From JACDAE01 sp963744875 (GTDB lineage: Bacteria > Chloroflexota > Ktedonobacteria > Ktedonobacterales > Ktedonobacteraceae): a stretch of 64,000 nt of DNA. Where the stretch lies: NCBI GenBank assembly GCA_963744875.1, contig CAVUVQ010000036.1, positions 62,001 to 126,000 of the forward strand. Reading direction: 5' to 3'. How positions within the stretch are numbered: the first letter of the stretch is position 1; the number at the start of each line of letters is the position of its first letter. Made by a program: the position numbers and the translations under genes. Below, piece by piece: positions 25,404-37,167 of the stretch. The notes under the pieces were generated by a model that was given only the letters and a program-made list of their open reading frames with translations, had not been told where the DNA came from and ran no database searches.

Positions 25404-28400
25404 ATGCGTTGCCCAAATTGCCAGACCCTTAATCCTGCGAATGCAAAATTCTGCCTTGAATGTGGTAATCGCCTGGTTATTTGTCCTACATGTGGGACAG
25501 TCAATCTGCCCATAGCCAAATTTTGTATTGAATGTGGCACTGCTCTACAAGCAGGAAAGGTGCGTAATACACCTGTAGCGGAGGCATCCGATCCGGCTGC
25601 ACTGGTAGTCGTCGACGCGCTCCCGTCAGGAAATGGAACGGTACAGGCGAATACAGAGCTACTCCTGCCACCCGAAGAGCGGCGGGTAGTGACAATTATG
25701 TTTGCCGATATCACCGGCTCGACTCCACTGGCGGATCGCCTGGACCCCGAAGACATGCGTGCTATTTTGACGGGGTATTTTAATCTGATGACCGAGCAGA
25801 TACGCAGACACGATGGCACAGTCGAGAAATATATCGGCGATGCGGTTATGGCTGTTTTTGGCTCTCCGACCGCACACGAGGATGATCCTGACCGGGCGAT
25901 CCGTGCTGCTCTCGATATGCAGACTGCGCTGGCACGTTTCAATGAACAAAGGCAGGCCCTCGATCCTGACGCGAACCGTCTGCAGATGCGTATTGGCATT
26001 AATACCGGCGAGGTCGCGATCCCTAACAATACGCTCCATAAGCGGCGGGATTTTTTGATTACAGGTAATGCCGTGAACGTTGCAGCCCGGTTGCAACAGG
26101 TTGCCACGCCCGACACTATCCTGGTGGGAGAACGCACATATCTTGCCACACGCGAGGTCTTCGATTTTCGTCCCATCGCCCCTATCCATATTAAAGGCAA
26201 GGCTGAACCAATTATGGCAAGCGTTGTGTTGGAGTTGCGTAAACCTACATCGATCGTTACCCAACATCCACGCGGCATTGAGGGGCGGCAGGTACGTATG
26301 ATCGGGCGTGCGCTGGAACTCACCCTGCTACACGCGAACTATGCACGGGTGGAAGCTGAGCACCATCCCCATCTGATAACTATACTGGGCACGCCGGGCA
26401 TCGGCAAATCGCGCTTGATACATGAATTTATTGAGCGTGAGCAGAAACGCTTCAAAAGCACCTCGGCCCTTAGTGCACATCTTCCTCCCAGGGTACTATC
26501 GGGACATTGCCCACCTTATGGCGAGGGTATTACTTACTGGCCACTTGTAGAAATCCTGCGTTCGTTGCTAGAAGTGCAGGACGATGATGGCATTGATGTA
26601 CTCCAACAACGTTTTATTGAGCTGGTACATGATACATTAACAATCGCAAAACGGAGCGAGTCGACAGAAGAGATTGCAAGCACCATCTTGCGCAGCATTG
26701 GGCGCAATCTGAGCGGCAAAGCGATACTACCTGAACGAGATCGATCAATGCGTGATAATCAACTGAGCACGCATAATGTCAGCGCTAAACAGACAGGCAC
26801 GCAGATTGCGCTGCTGCGGGCGTGGCGCGTCTTCATTGAAGCGCTAGCAGAACAACAACCGCTCATTATTGTGATCGACGACCTGCAATGGGCTGATGAA
26901 GCATTGCTTGATCTGCTAGAATACCTGACCGATCGTATCACGTCTGTGCCGATTCTTTTCCTTTGTCCAGCACGTCCAGATTTCTTTGAGCGTCGCCGCG
27001 ATTGGGGTGGTGGGCGTCGCAACTTTACCACGATAGAACTGGAAGCGCTCTCGCAAGAGGAGAGCAGCGAACTGGTCGACGCGTTGTTAAATACCAGCGA
27101 CCTGCCAGAAATACTGCGCAATACAATCTTGAGTAGAGCGGAGGGTAATCCCTTCTTTGTGGAAGAGATTATACGCATGTTTATTGATCAAGGTATCCTG
27201 GTATGTGAAGATGATCATGAGCATGGCATCGAGTGCTGGCGCATTGACTCACGTAGTGAAGCACATGCATTGATCGCGGCGGGTGAACCGCCGGATGAGA
27301 TGCAGCTCGGCACGCATTACATGCTACCACTCCCACGCGTCCCTGATACCATTCAAGGAGTACTGGCGGCTCGCGTTGACCTATTGAGTCCAACAGAAAA
27401 GCTTGTGCTGCAACATGCTGCCATCGCGGGTCGCACCTTCTGGCTCTCAGCGCTCCATGTGCTCGCACCCAATCTCAGTCTTGAAACATTGTTAGAAGTC
27501 CTTACAACGTTGATCCAGCGCGAGTTTATAGCGGAGACAGAGCAAGAGGCTCGTAGCCCAGTAGAATACGACTCCGTGTTTATCTTTAAGCATGTTCTGA
27601 TCCGCGACGTTGTCTATAACAATATTCCACGTACACGACGTTCGGAGGAACATGAACGCATAGCGCTCTGGCTCGAAGATCTGGTCAAAAACGAGCAGGC
27701 AAACTTCGCTGTGCTGCTTGCTTACCACTATCAACAGGCATTAACAAACTGGTCAGCAGGTCTGGCGATAGCAGCCCTTGAAACAGACGATGATCCTAAC
27801 ACAACTGCGCCATCTATCCGTCTGACACGACCAGAATTGCGCCAGCGTACTATCTTCTATCTTATGCTGGCTGGCGATCAGGCGCTCAATACGTATTACG
27901 CCATACGGGCTCTGAAAGCATATAATGACGCGTTTGAATTGCTGGACGAAAGTGATGCGGATCTTCCTAATCGCATCGCCATCTATGAGCGCCTGGGCGA
28001 CGCTCATTTCCAGCGCGGCAATCTGGACGAAGCGTGGTTGCAATACCGCAAATCGCTTCACCTTGCAAAAGATCATCCGGAGGCTGCCACGACAAAAGGC
28101 ACGACCCTGCTCTACCTCTATGAACGCATGGCTGAGCTGGCAACACGCTGGTTGGGTTACTTCAGTACACCGCCAGACCTGCAAGAGGCACGCACTTATA
28201 TTGATGCAGGCTTGCAGCTTCTCGAAGGCCAACCACTTAGCCGGGAGAAGGTTGCGTTTCTCACCTACCAGGCATTCTGGTACATTCGTCAGTTGGAGAT
28301 AACCACATACACACAAAAAGCCGAACTGGCAGAGCAGGCGCTCACTAACGGGCAGATTGCCCAGCACCTCGCCGAAGAGCTGAATAATCCTAGCGCCCTC

Positions 28401-29450
28401 TCCCTGGTATTGGATGCCATGGGCTTTATTTACGATGAATATCACAAATATAATGAAGTCCACCAGATACAGCATCGACGTCTACAATTAGAAAGTCAGC
28501 TAACCGAGCGCGAGGAACTTTATGACCTCTACTTCTCACTTGGCAATGCGCATGAGCAGATCGCCAACTATTCCTCTGCGCTGATGTGGTTTGGACGAGC
28601 GTGGAGCAATGCGCAGACAATGGAAAGCCCATCCCTACTGCTCTCCAGCATGACCGGGCGTATGCGTGCATGGTGGCAATGGAATCGTTGGGATAACGCT
28701 CGCCTGGTAGCCCTTGATATATTACGCTTAATTGAACAATATGAGCAGGATGAGAAACGCCAACTGTGGGCATTGGAGACATTAGCAACGATTGCTTATC
28801 TTACAGGCAATCAGGAGCAGGGTGATCGCTATGCCCGCCAATACAAACGTCTGATTGATCAGCAAATAGATCGCGCGGATGAGTCTACCAGACGGGCATT
28901 ATCCAGCACGCACCACTCAATCTACCTGGCACGCGAAGATTGGGTGCATGCGACCGCTGATTATAAAGAAAAACTGCAGAACAGCGAACCACTTCCAGCA
29001 CCAGAAGTCTTATCTACCCTGGCCGAACTGCTGGTGACGACCGGCGAGAGCGTAGAGATACAAAGTAGCACCTGCGAACGAGCGATCAATATAGCAGAGG
29101 AATCGGGAGCACGCAAGAGCCTCGCCATCGCCTTGCGTGCTAGAGGTCGCATGTACATGGAGCAGCAGGAATGGAAGCTTGCCCAGAATGATCTTAAGCA
29201 AGCACTGCGCCATTGCGAGGTTCTGGATCTGCCCTGGGAACGCGGCAATACGCTTTACCAACTGGGTCAGCTCTATAAGCAACGAGCACTCGCTCCCAAA
29301 GAGAGCAAACGTAACAGCCGCAATGCAGATCTGGGGCGTGCACGTTATCACTTTGAGCAGGCGCTGGGCTTTTTCGAGTCGCTCAAAGCTGAACCCTCTG
29401 TAGCCCGTGCACGACAGGCGCTTATGCAGGATGTGTTGACACGAGTGTAA
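25404..29450 (+). CDS. Zinc-ribbon / class III adenylate-guanylate cyclase / AAA ATPase / TPR protein
   Basis: A 1348-residue soluble signalling protein. Residues 1-50 are two zinc ribbons (CPNCQTLNPANAKFCLECG, CPTCGTVNLPIAKFCIECG). Residues about 95-275 are a class III nucleotide cyclase: metal-binding Asp in TIMFADITGSTPLADRL and again in KYIGDAVMAVFGSP, then RMRIGINTGEVAI and NVAARLQQVATP. From about 310 is a STAND-like AAA module with Walker A GTPGIGKSR and Walker B IIVIDDLQWADE. The C-terminal 500 residues are helical repeats of TPR type (for example AIYERLGDAHFQRGNLDEAW). The layout is shared by many Chloroflexota and proteobacterial proteins of unknown signal. ATG 25404 sits 5 bases after AAGG; a GTG at 25398 is an alternative. 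The cyclic-nucleotide-binding kinase at 20776 might be a receiver of its product, but this is a guess. Confidence 0.93.
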   Translation: MRCPNCQTLNPANAKFCLECGNRLVICPTCGTVNLPIAKFCIECGTALQAGKVRNTPVAEASDPAALVVVDALPSGNGTVQANTELLLPPEERRVVTIMFADITGSTPLADRLDPEDMRAILTGYFNLMTEQIRRHDGTVEKYIGDAVMAVFGSPTAHEDDPDRAIRAALDMQTALARFNEQRQALDPDANRLQMRIGINTGEVAIPNNTLHKRRDFLITGNAVNVAARLQQVATPDTILVGERTYLATREVFDFRPIAPIHIKGKAEPIMASVVLELRKPTSIVTQHPRGIEGRQVRMIGRALELTLLHANYARVEAEHHPHLITILGTPGIGKSRLIHEFIEREQKRFKSTSALSAHLPPRVLSGHCPPYGEGITYWPLVEILRSLLEVQDDDGIDVLQQRFIELVHDTLTIAKRSESTEEIASTILRSIGRNLSGKAILPERDRSMRDNQLSTHNVSAKQTGTQIALLRAWRVFIEALAEQQPLIIVIDDLQWADEALLDLLEYLTDRITSVPILFLCPARPDFFERRRDWGGGRRNFTTIELEALSQEESSELVDALLNTSDLPEILRNTILSRAEGNPFFVEEIIRMFIDQGILVCEDDHEHGIECWRIDSRSEAHALIAAGEPPDEMQLGTHYMLPLPRVPDTIQGVLAARVDLLSPTEKLVLQHAAIAGRTFWLSALHVLAPNLSLETLLEVLTTLIQREFIAETEQEARSPVEYDSVFIFKHVLIRDVVYNNIPRTRRSEEHERIALWLEDLVKNEQANFAVLLAYHYQQALTNWSAGLAIAALETDDDPNTTAPSIRLTRPELRQRTIFYLMLAGDQALNTYYAIRALKAYNDAFELLDESDADLPNRIAIYERLGDAHFQRGNLDEAWLQYRKSLHLAKDHPEAATTKGTTLLYLYERMAELATRWLGYFSTPPDLQEARTYIDAGLQLLEGQPLSREKVAFLTYQAFWYIRQLEITTYTQKAELAEQALTNGQIAQHLAEELNNPSALSLVLDAMGFIYDEYHKYNEVHQIQHRRLQLESQLTEREELYDLYFSLGNAHEQIANYSSALMWFGRAWSNAQTMESPSLLLSSMTGRMRAWWQWNRWDNARLVALDILRLIEQYEQDEKRQLWALETLATIAYLTGNQEQGDRYARQYKRLIDQQIDRADESTRRALSSTHHSIYLAREDWVHATADYKEKLQNSEPLPAPEVLSTLAELLVTTGESVEIQSSTCERAINIAEESGARKSLAIALRARGRMYMEQQEWKLAQNDLKQALRHCEVLDLPWERGNTLYQLGQLYKQRALAPKESKRNSRNADLGRARYHFEQALGFFESLKAEPSVARARQALMQDVLTRV

Positions 29451-29471
29451 TGTGCGTTGACATTAGAGCAG

Positions 29472-29558
29472 CGGGTTTATTTCACTTCGTTCCATTGCAC
29501 CTCGGGATAAGGCAATGCCGTATTGGGTCGGGTTTATTCCACTTCGTTCCATTGCACC
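29472..29558 (+). repeat. 30-base direct repeat, two copies, 57-base period
   Basis: 29472-29501 and 29529-29558 match in 29 of 30 bases (CGGGTTTATT, then T/C, then CACTTCGTTCCATTGCACC). They lie just after the cyclase gene and before the end of the small minus-strand gene. Too few and too short for a CRISPR; possibly a tandem duplication or part of a dispersed element. Confidence 0.75.
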
Positions 29559-29562
29559 CCTA

Positions 29563-29736
29563 CTACTTCCACCCGTGTTTCATCAGAACATGTCTTTTGA
29601 GCCTCCATACCAGGCGTGTGCTAAATCCGCAGTTACACGCCATCGGGTGTGTGAGCCTCCACAGAAGCCAGATCACAAAGAGTATCGACATAATCAAGGT
29701 TGCGATGAAAAATCCTTGCGGAACGAGAACATCCAT
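29563..29736 (-). CDS. 57-aa single-TM protein with C2H2-like tail
   Basis: I do not recognise a family. AAGGAGG lies 9 bases before the ATG at 29736, a strong translation signal, so I accept this small frame. The N-terminal half is one membrane segment (about residues 8-26, FFIATLIMSILFVIWLLW); the C-terminal half is basic with two Cys and two His in the order C-x-C, 12 residues, H-x4-H (ACNCGFSTRLVWRLKRHVLM and on). This spacing resembles a compact zinc-finger knuckle, but the first pair is tighter than in standard C2H2 fingers. The tail would be cytoplasmic by charge. Role unknown. Confidence 0.6.
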   Translation of the reverse strand: MDVLVPQGFFIATLIMSILFVIWLLWRLTHPMACNCGFSTRLVWRLKRHVLMKHGWK

Positions 29737-29889
29737 ACTATATTCCTCCTTGTATGATTGATACAAATGCCTACTAAGTAGACGCGCAGGAGAAGATAAT
29801 TGAAAATACGTGCATCCTTGCATATCATATCTGCTACTTTGCTGGTAAAATGTGAGAGATAAATTTTTGGTGGAAGGACAAAACTGATT

Positions 29890-30417
29890 ATGTTATATGG
29901 AGAAAAAATCTACCTGCGGCCCGTTCGCCAGGAGGATCTCCCATTTTTTGCGGCCCACGCGAACGATATCGCGTTTCTAACCGAGTTTAACTTCTTTCGT
30001 TTGCATAAGCACAATGAGCTGGAGAGGCCATTCCATGAAGATGGCCTTCTGGGTTTCCATCATGGCACGCTGGTTATAGTGACGTGTGATAACGATCAGG
30101 TAGTGGGCGATGTCGACTACCATATGGTGCATTATGGTCCCGTCGAGACAAGTGGTGCCTATAATTTTGGTATTGTCCTGGTGCCAGAGCAGCGCGGGAA
30201 GGGCTATGGCGTCGAGGCGCAACAGCTACTGGCCGAATACCTCTTCTCGGTCTATCCTATTGTGCGCGTCGAAGCTTCGACGGATATTACTAATCGAGCC
30301 GAGCAACGAGCATTAGAGAAAGCTGGCTTTACCCGTGAGGGCGTGCTACGCAAAGCACAATGGCGCAACGGCGATTGGCACGATATGGTTGTTTATAGCA
30401 AGTTGCGCGGAGAATAG
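29890..30417 (+). CDS. GNAT family N-acetyltransferase
   Basis: A 175-residue acetyltransferase. Signature parts: KIYLRPVRQEDLPFFAAHAN at the N-terminus, the NFGIVLVPEQRGKGYGVEAQ strand-loop-helix that binds acetyl-CoA (RGKGYG at about residues 101-106), VRVEASTDITNRAEQRALEK and AGFTREGVLRKAQWRNGDWH, all typical of the RimJ/RimL-like branch. AAGGA lies 11 bases before the ATG. The substrate is unknown. It differs from the acetyltransferase at 5453-6103. Confidence 0.9.
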   Translation: MLYGEKIYLRPVRQEDLPFFAAHANDIAFLTEFNFFRLHKHNELERPFHEDGLLGFHHGTLVIVTCDNDQVVGDVDYHMVHYGPVETSGAYNFGIVLVPEQRGKGYGVEAQQLLAEYLFSVYPIVRVEASTDITNRAEQRALEKAGFTREGVLRKAQWRNGDWHDMVVYSKLRGE

Positions 30418-30438
30418 TTCCCAGATACGCCATCTATT

Positions 30439-30506
30439 TTACAATAATTAAGCCTATTTTTGTAAATGTGATTATATTATTGTAATCAAATACGTTGTTA
30501 CAATAA
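30439..30506. promoter_or_regulatory. Three TTACAATAA half-sites upstream of the methyltransferase
   Basis: TTACAATAA occurs at 30439-30447 and 30498-30506 on the plus strand and inverted at 30477-30485 (TTATTGTAA). The spacing, in an AT-rich promoter region 35-100 bases before the gene, suggests an operator array for an unidentified regulator. Confidence 0.5.
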
Positions 30507-30540
30507 GAATAGTTATTAATTCTCGCGAGGAGGCGATTAT

Positions 30541-31128
30541 ATGGAAACATCTTCAGCGGCAACTGTGAATGAGAACGGTGCTACAGCAGAGAAAAAAATG
30601 CTGCACATTGGATGTGGTGTGCATAAAGTACCGGGGGCAATAGGCTTAGACATCACTGCACTTCCAGGGGTGGATGTTGTGTTGGATCTTGATAAAGAAA
30701 AGTTGCCTTTCGCAGATAATACATTCGACATCGTGTATGCGCATCATGTTCTGGAGCACCTGCGCAATCTTGCGGATGTGTTGGGAGAGATCCATCGCGT
30801 GTGTAAGCCAGGAGCTATTATTGATATTCTGGTTCCATACTACACATGCGTCGGTGCATTTGGCGATCCAACCCATGTACGCTTTTTTACATATCGGACC
30901 TTAGAGCACTTTGCGAATACAGAAGACAAAGAGCGTTATACATGGTTCTCTGCAACACGCTTTAAGATGGGGAAACGTCATATTGGCTTTGGGAAACTAT
31001 TCCGACTGCTCCAGATCGAGTTGTTGGCGAATCATTTCCCTAATATCTATGAGAACTTTTTCGCGTTCATCTTCCAGGGAAGGACGCTCTCTACTGAGCT
31101 GATCGTAACGAAGGATACATTGAAATAG
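30541..31128 (+). CDS. Class I SAM-dependent methyltransferase
   Basis: A 195-residue methyltransferase. MLHIGCGVHKVPGAIGLDIT (about residues 20-39) is the SAM-binding loop, VDVVLDLDKEKLPFADNTFD gives the acidic motif II region, and FDIVYAHHVLEHLRNL with EIHRVCKPGAIIDILVPYY are motifs typical of the Methyltransf_11-type fold. The C-terminal half (THVRFFTYRTLEHF) is usual for sugar- or glycan-linked methyltransferases of this size, though the acceptor is not known. GAGGAGG precedes the ATG. The TTACAATAA sites upstream and the 21-bp hairpin downstream make it a self-contained unit. Confidence 0.9.
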   Translation: METSSAATVNENGATAEKKMLHIGCGVHKVPGAIGLDITALPGVDVVLDLDKEKLPFADNTFDIVYAHHVLEHLRNLADVLGEIHRVCKPGAIIDILVPYYTCVGAFGDPTHVRFFTYRTLEHFANTEDKERYTWFSATRFKMGKRHIGFGKLFRLLQIELLANHFPNIYENFFAFIFQGRTLSTELIVTKDTLK

Positions 31129-31138
31129 AGATGGGTAT

Positions 31139-31189
31139 AAACGGTAGGGACCACATTGTCAGACGCTAACAATGTGGTCCCTACCGTTT
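31139..31189. terminator. Bidirectional hairpin, 21-bp perfect stem (GGTAGGGACC family)
   Basis: Arms 31139-31159 and 31169-31189 are perfectly complementary around a 9-base loop, with AAA/TTT ends suited to termination both ways. The right arm ends inside the stop codon of the convergent HAD gene. The stem begins ACGGTAGGGACC, the same core as the long palindrome at 52635-52745. Confidence 0.8.
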
Positions 31190-31971
31190 TATAGAACCTT
31201 GTAAATTTCATCCAGGCTAGTAATCTCAGCATGTATGAGCGAGGCGTATTGATGATTGCTGGAATGTCCACGGCGATTCACCCATACGCCTTTCAGCCCA
31301 CTCTGTGCAGCACCCAGCATATCGCGCTCAAGGCTATCGCCAACCATCAGCGTTGCATGAGCAGGGATAGCTAATTGTCCCAACACAGCATTGAAGACGG
31401 CTGGCTGTGGCTTGCCAACGCCGACTTCGCCCGATACTACGATGGCATCAAAATAGTGCGCCAGTCCGCTACGCTCGATTTTCTTGCGCTGCAGGTCAGG
31501 TGCGCCATTTGTTAATATAGCCAATTTATATGTTGAGTGCAAATCATGCAAAACGGTCTCCGTTTCGGGGAAGAGTTCTTGACTGGCAAGTCGTTTCTCA
31601 CGGAAGACTGCTGCCAGGTGCGCTGCAAATATTCGGTTCGGGTACCCTTGTACATCTAGAGCATGCTCCCACACAGCTATTTGATAACCCGGCACCCAAT
31701 CATGAAGTTCTTGCCATTGGGGACCACTATCCTCAAAATGTCCCCATAGTCCTTCTGAGGCGCTTATACCCAGCGAGTTACAATAGGGAAACGTTGGTGC
31801 AGCTCGCCATAACTGCTTCGCATAAGTATAGGCAGCTCGATATAAACGTTCCGGTTCGATAGCGGACTGCTTTTGAGCATAGCTGGCTGTTTGTTGCAGC
31901 GCTTTTTTTGTTGCATCTTCATCGGTAATTAATGTTTCATCTAGATCAAAGATAATTGCATTAATAGACAT
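31189..31971 (-). CDS. HAD-superfamily hydrolase
   Basis: A 260-residue HAD hydrolase, complete in all four motifs: IIFDLDETLITD (nucleophile Asp and acid/base Asp), LAILTNGAPDLQRKKI (motif II), the lysine in VGVGKPQPAVF and the metal-binding acids in LMVGDSLERDMLGAAQSG. The large alpha-helical cap between motifs I and II marks subfamily I. It is a cytoplasmic phosphatase with unknown substrate, close in appearance to the YjjG-type nucleotide/sugar phosphatases. GGGAG precedes the ATG. Confidence 0.92.
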   Translation of the reverse strand: MSINAIIFDLDETLITDEDATKKALQQTASYAQKQSAIEPERLYRAAYTYAKQLWRAAPTFPYCNSLGISASEGLWGHFEDSGPQWQELHDWVPGYQIAVWEHALDVQGYPNRIFAAHLAAVFREKRLASQELFPETETVLHDLHSTYKLAILTNGAPDLQRKKIERSGLAHYFDAIVVSGEVGVGKPQPAVFNAVLGQLAIPAHATLMVGDSLERDMLGAAQSGLKGVWVNRRGHSSNHQYASLIHAEITSLDEIYKVL

Positions 31972-32015
31972 TCTATCTCCCAGGTGTAATTTGTTTGTTC
32001 AATAAAAATTTCAAT

Positions 32016-32963
32016 TCAAGCATTCATCTCCCACAAGCTCTCCGTATGCCACAATTGCGTAGAATCCCACATATTTCCCATTCCAGGTGACAAGGTAGAG
32101 ATATGAATATGGGCCAGATTCACGCCTGCCGCTTGCAAACGTGCACGTACACTCTTGAGGGCAAGCGAGGGTGTATTATTAGTGCGACTGAGATGCGCCA
32201 GCCATAACCAGCGCACACCATCTGAACGCCAGGTGCGTAGAACAGCGTCAGCCGTTTGATCGTTAGAGAGGTGGCCGGTAGAGCTGAGAATGCGGTTCTT
32301 GAGTGTTTGAGGATAGGGACCGCGCCGAAGTCGCTCACGATCGTGGTTGGCCTCCAGGATCAACAGATCGGCTTCACCAATATGCGTCAACATTTCGGCA
32401 GTTACTTCGCCACTATCAGTCACGAGACAGACGCGACACCCACCAGCAGTTAATAAATAGCCACATGGAGCAACGGCATCATGGGAAATGGGAAACGAAA
32501 GTACGTCAATGTCACCAATCATACGATGTGTTCCCGGAGACAAAGGTTGCATACAGCGTGTACTATCCTGGCTCTTCTGGATCGGAGAGGAGTCCAATCC
32601 ATGAGAGAGCGCTGTAGCTCCAGATACATCCTCAAGAGGAGTATTCACAAGAGCGCCAGAATCGGTGCGCCAGGAGCCAGAAAGGATGCCATCTTCGATT
32701 GCTTTGCAGGTACGGGCATCAGCAATAACAGGTGTTGAGTAACGTTTCGTCAATAGAGGCAGACCGAGGACATGGTCGCTATGTTCGTGGGTAACCAGGA
32801 TACCCTGTAACTGTGCAGGGTGTACATTCACCTTACGCAGGCGTTCATGAAGGAGGCTTCCGCTCAGTCCGGCATCGACGAGTAACTTTGTACGACCTTG
32901 AGGGCCAGCCTCAACCAGCAGGGCATTACCACTGCTTCCGCTGCCAAGAGAAACTACGCGCAT
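32016..32963 (-). CDS. MBL-fold metallohydrolase (WalJ/YycJ-like)
   Basis: A 315-residue metallo-beta-lactamase-fold protein. The opening VSLGSGSSGNALLVEA and the metal-binding motif ILVTHEHSDHVLGLPLL (about residues 56-72) with later ligands in FPISHDAVAPCGYLL, VCLVTDSGE and ILEANHDRERLRRGPYP are characteristic of the YycJ/WalJ group, linked in other bacteria to cell-wall homeostasis and DNA metabolism. Between the strand blocks is a long polar insertion (about residues 95-150) not usual for the family. No WalK/WalR genes are near. A weak AAGG precedes the start. Confidence 0.88.
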   Translation of the reverse strand: MRVVSLGSGSSGNALLVEAGPQGRTKLLVDAGLSGSLLHERLRKVNVHPAQLQGILVTHEHSDHVLGLPLLTKRYSTPVIADARTCKAIEDGILSGSWRTDSGALVNTPLEDVSGATALSHGLDSSPIQKSQDSTRCMQPLSPGTHRMIGDIDVLSFPISHDAVAPCGYLLTAGGCRVCLVTDSGEVTAEMLTHIGEADLLILEANHDRERLRRGPYPQTLKNRILSSTGHLSNDQTADAVLRTWRSDGVRWLWLAHLSRTNNTPSLALKSVRARLQAAGVNLAHIHISTLSPGMGNMWDSTQLWHTESLWEMNA

Positions 32964-33014
32964 AACAATGATTACCTTATATATGGGAGTGGCACCTGCA
33001 CCCGTCCCAATAAT

Positions 33015-33863
33015 CTAGGAAGACGGCAAGCCAAGCAAGCGCTCTGCATTGCCTCCAAGGATATTTTGCAGGCTATCCGCATCCAGGCCGGATTGCTTGA
33101 TATGGTCGATCACACGACGTTGGCCCAATAGAGCATAATCGCTGGCGAAGAGAATACGATCTGCGCCGACCAGTTGTGTGACGATGGGAAAGATATCCGC
33201 ACGATAAAGATAGATCGTAGCAGCTGTATCATACCACACTTGAGCAGAAATGCGTTGAATCTCTGGCATGAGGCTATAGAACGGCAAGCCACCACCCCAG
33301 TGAGCGGCAATAAAACGAATATCGGAAAAGGCGGTTAAGAAGGTGACAATATCTTGTAACGAGACATCACCTTTGCCTGGATAAATATGCCCGATTGGTT
33401 CACTACAGTGCGAGAGTACCAACAATTGATAGGCGCGTACGACTTCCATAAGGGGTGTGAGCAACTCGATGTCGCTCAGTCGATAACCTTGCCCATGGGG
33501 CATAAGTTCGCCGAGGCCAACCATACCAGCCTGGGCACAGCGCTCCAACTCGTATACAGCTTTCGCCCCTGCCGTTGGCTGGATGACTGCCATTCCATAG
33601 AGACGCTGTGGGTAGTGGCGCATGGCATCTATAACATAACTATTTGTCTCCTCTATCAAGCCAGTATCGGTCCAGCCAAAAGAGAAGGTAACGGAGGCGG
33701 CGACGCCTGAAGCATCCATCTCTGCGATCAGATCATCGGCGGTCGCCATACGGGCGCGTGGATCTGCATAGAGGGAGTGGAACCAGGGATCGCGGTTACA
33801 GTAATATTCACGTTTCTGACATATTTCAGGAGGGAAGATATGCGTATGAAAGTCGATAAGCAT
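33015..33863 (-). CDS. Amidohydrolase-family metal-dependent hydrolase
   Basis: A 282-residue TIM-barrel hydrolase or decarboxylase of the amidohydrolase-2 type. Metal ligands: MLIDFHTHIFP at the N-terminus, LVLSHCSEPIG and FIAAHWGGGLPFY (middle histidines) and the terminal Asp in ILFASDYALLG. GLGELMPHGQGY after strand 5 is also usual. The substrate is not clear; the family includes decarboxylases of aromatic and keto acids and lactonases. AAGGAGG lies just before the ATG. It begins about 50 bases after the rRNA operon terminator, on the same strand, so it has its own promoter or relies on read-through. Confidence 0.88.
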   Translation of the reverse strand: MLIDFHTHIFPPEICQKREYYCNRDPWFHSLYADPRARMATADDLIAEMDASGVAASVTFSFGWTDTGLIEETNSYVIDAMRHYPQRLYGMAVIQPTAGAKAVYELERCAQAGMVGLGELMPHGQGYRLSDIELLTPLMEVVRAYQLLVLSHCSEPIGHIYPGKGDVSLQDIVTFLTAFSDIRFIAAHWGGGLPFYSLMPEIQRISAQVWYDTAATIYLYRADIFPIVTQLVGADRILFASDYALLGQRRVIDHIKQSGLDADSLQNILGGNAERLLGLPSS

Positions 33864-33914
33864 GCTATACTACCTCCTTTGTGGGCGAGATGAAGAGGGC
33901 GCACCAGGCAACGC

Positions 33915-33945
33915 AAAAAGGGATCGTATTGGTCTTTACGATCCC
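33915..33945 (-). terminator. Rho-independent terminator of the rRNA operon
   Basis: Read on the minus strand: GGGATCGTA, an 8-base loop and TACGATCCC, followed directly by TTTTT. Arms are 33937-33945 and 33920-33928. It lies about 130 bases past the mature 3' end of the 23S. Confidence 0.88.
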
Positions 33946-33993
33946 CTTAGGGCTTTGTAAACGCAGCCCCATAATGCTGGTACTGTTTCCACA

Positions 33994-34019
33994 TGAATAG
34001 GATGAGTCCTCAATTTTGC
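33994..34019 (-). other. Pre-23S processing stem, 3' arm
   Basis: 33994-34005 and 34010-34019 are exactly complementary to 37116-37127 and 37102-37111 on the other side of the 23S gene (12 and 10 bp). Further short complementary blocks (GAGCGC, AGCAAG, TGAAGCAG) continue toward the mature ends. This is the stem usually cut by RNase III. Confidence 0.8.
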
Positions 34020-34075
34020 CGAGCGCAGAGCAAGTGCTGAAGCAGCGATGCTCATGCCGACGAAACACGACGATG

Positions 34076-37034
<2,959 letters not shown>

Positions 37035-37101
37035 TCTCTATCTGTCTGTTTGTCTCTTCGGTATGTGTTCCTCTGCTTCAACTCTTGCTTAATTGCGCTC
37101 A

Positions 37102-37127
37102 GCAAAATTGAAAATTCATCCTATTCA
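37102..37127 (-). other. Pre-23S processing stem, 5' arm
   Basis: GCAAAATTGA (37102-37111) and TCATCCTATTCA (37116-37127) are complementary to the segments at 34010-34019 and 33994-34005 beyond the 23S 3' end. Confidence 0.8.
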
Positions 37128-37167
37128 GTTGTTCATGTGCCGTTGTCGGGTGACAATTGCTTGTCCC

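Noticed and set aside
25352..26323. A 323-codon minus-strand frame opposite the cyclase gene
   Set aside because: Arg/Ser-rich antisense shadow of a strongly supported coding gene.
29472..29558. CRISPR-like repeats
   Set aside because: Only two copies, a 27-base gap, no cas genes; treated as a direct repeat only.
33864..34075. Possible 5S rRNA after the 23S
   Set aside because: Only about 130 bases lie between the 23S end and the terminator, and they are explained by the processing stem; no 5S sequence is seen.
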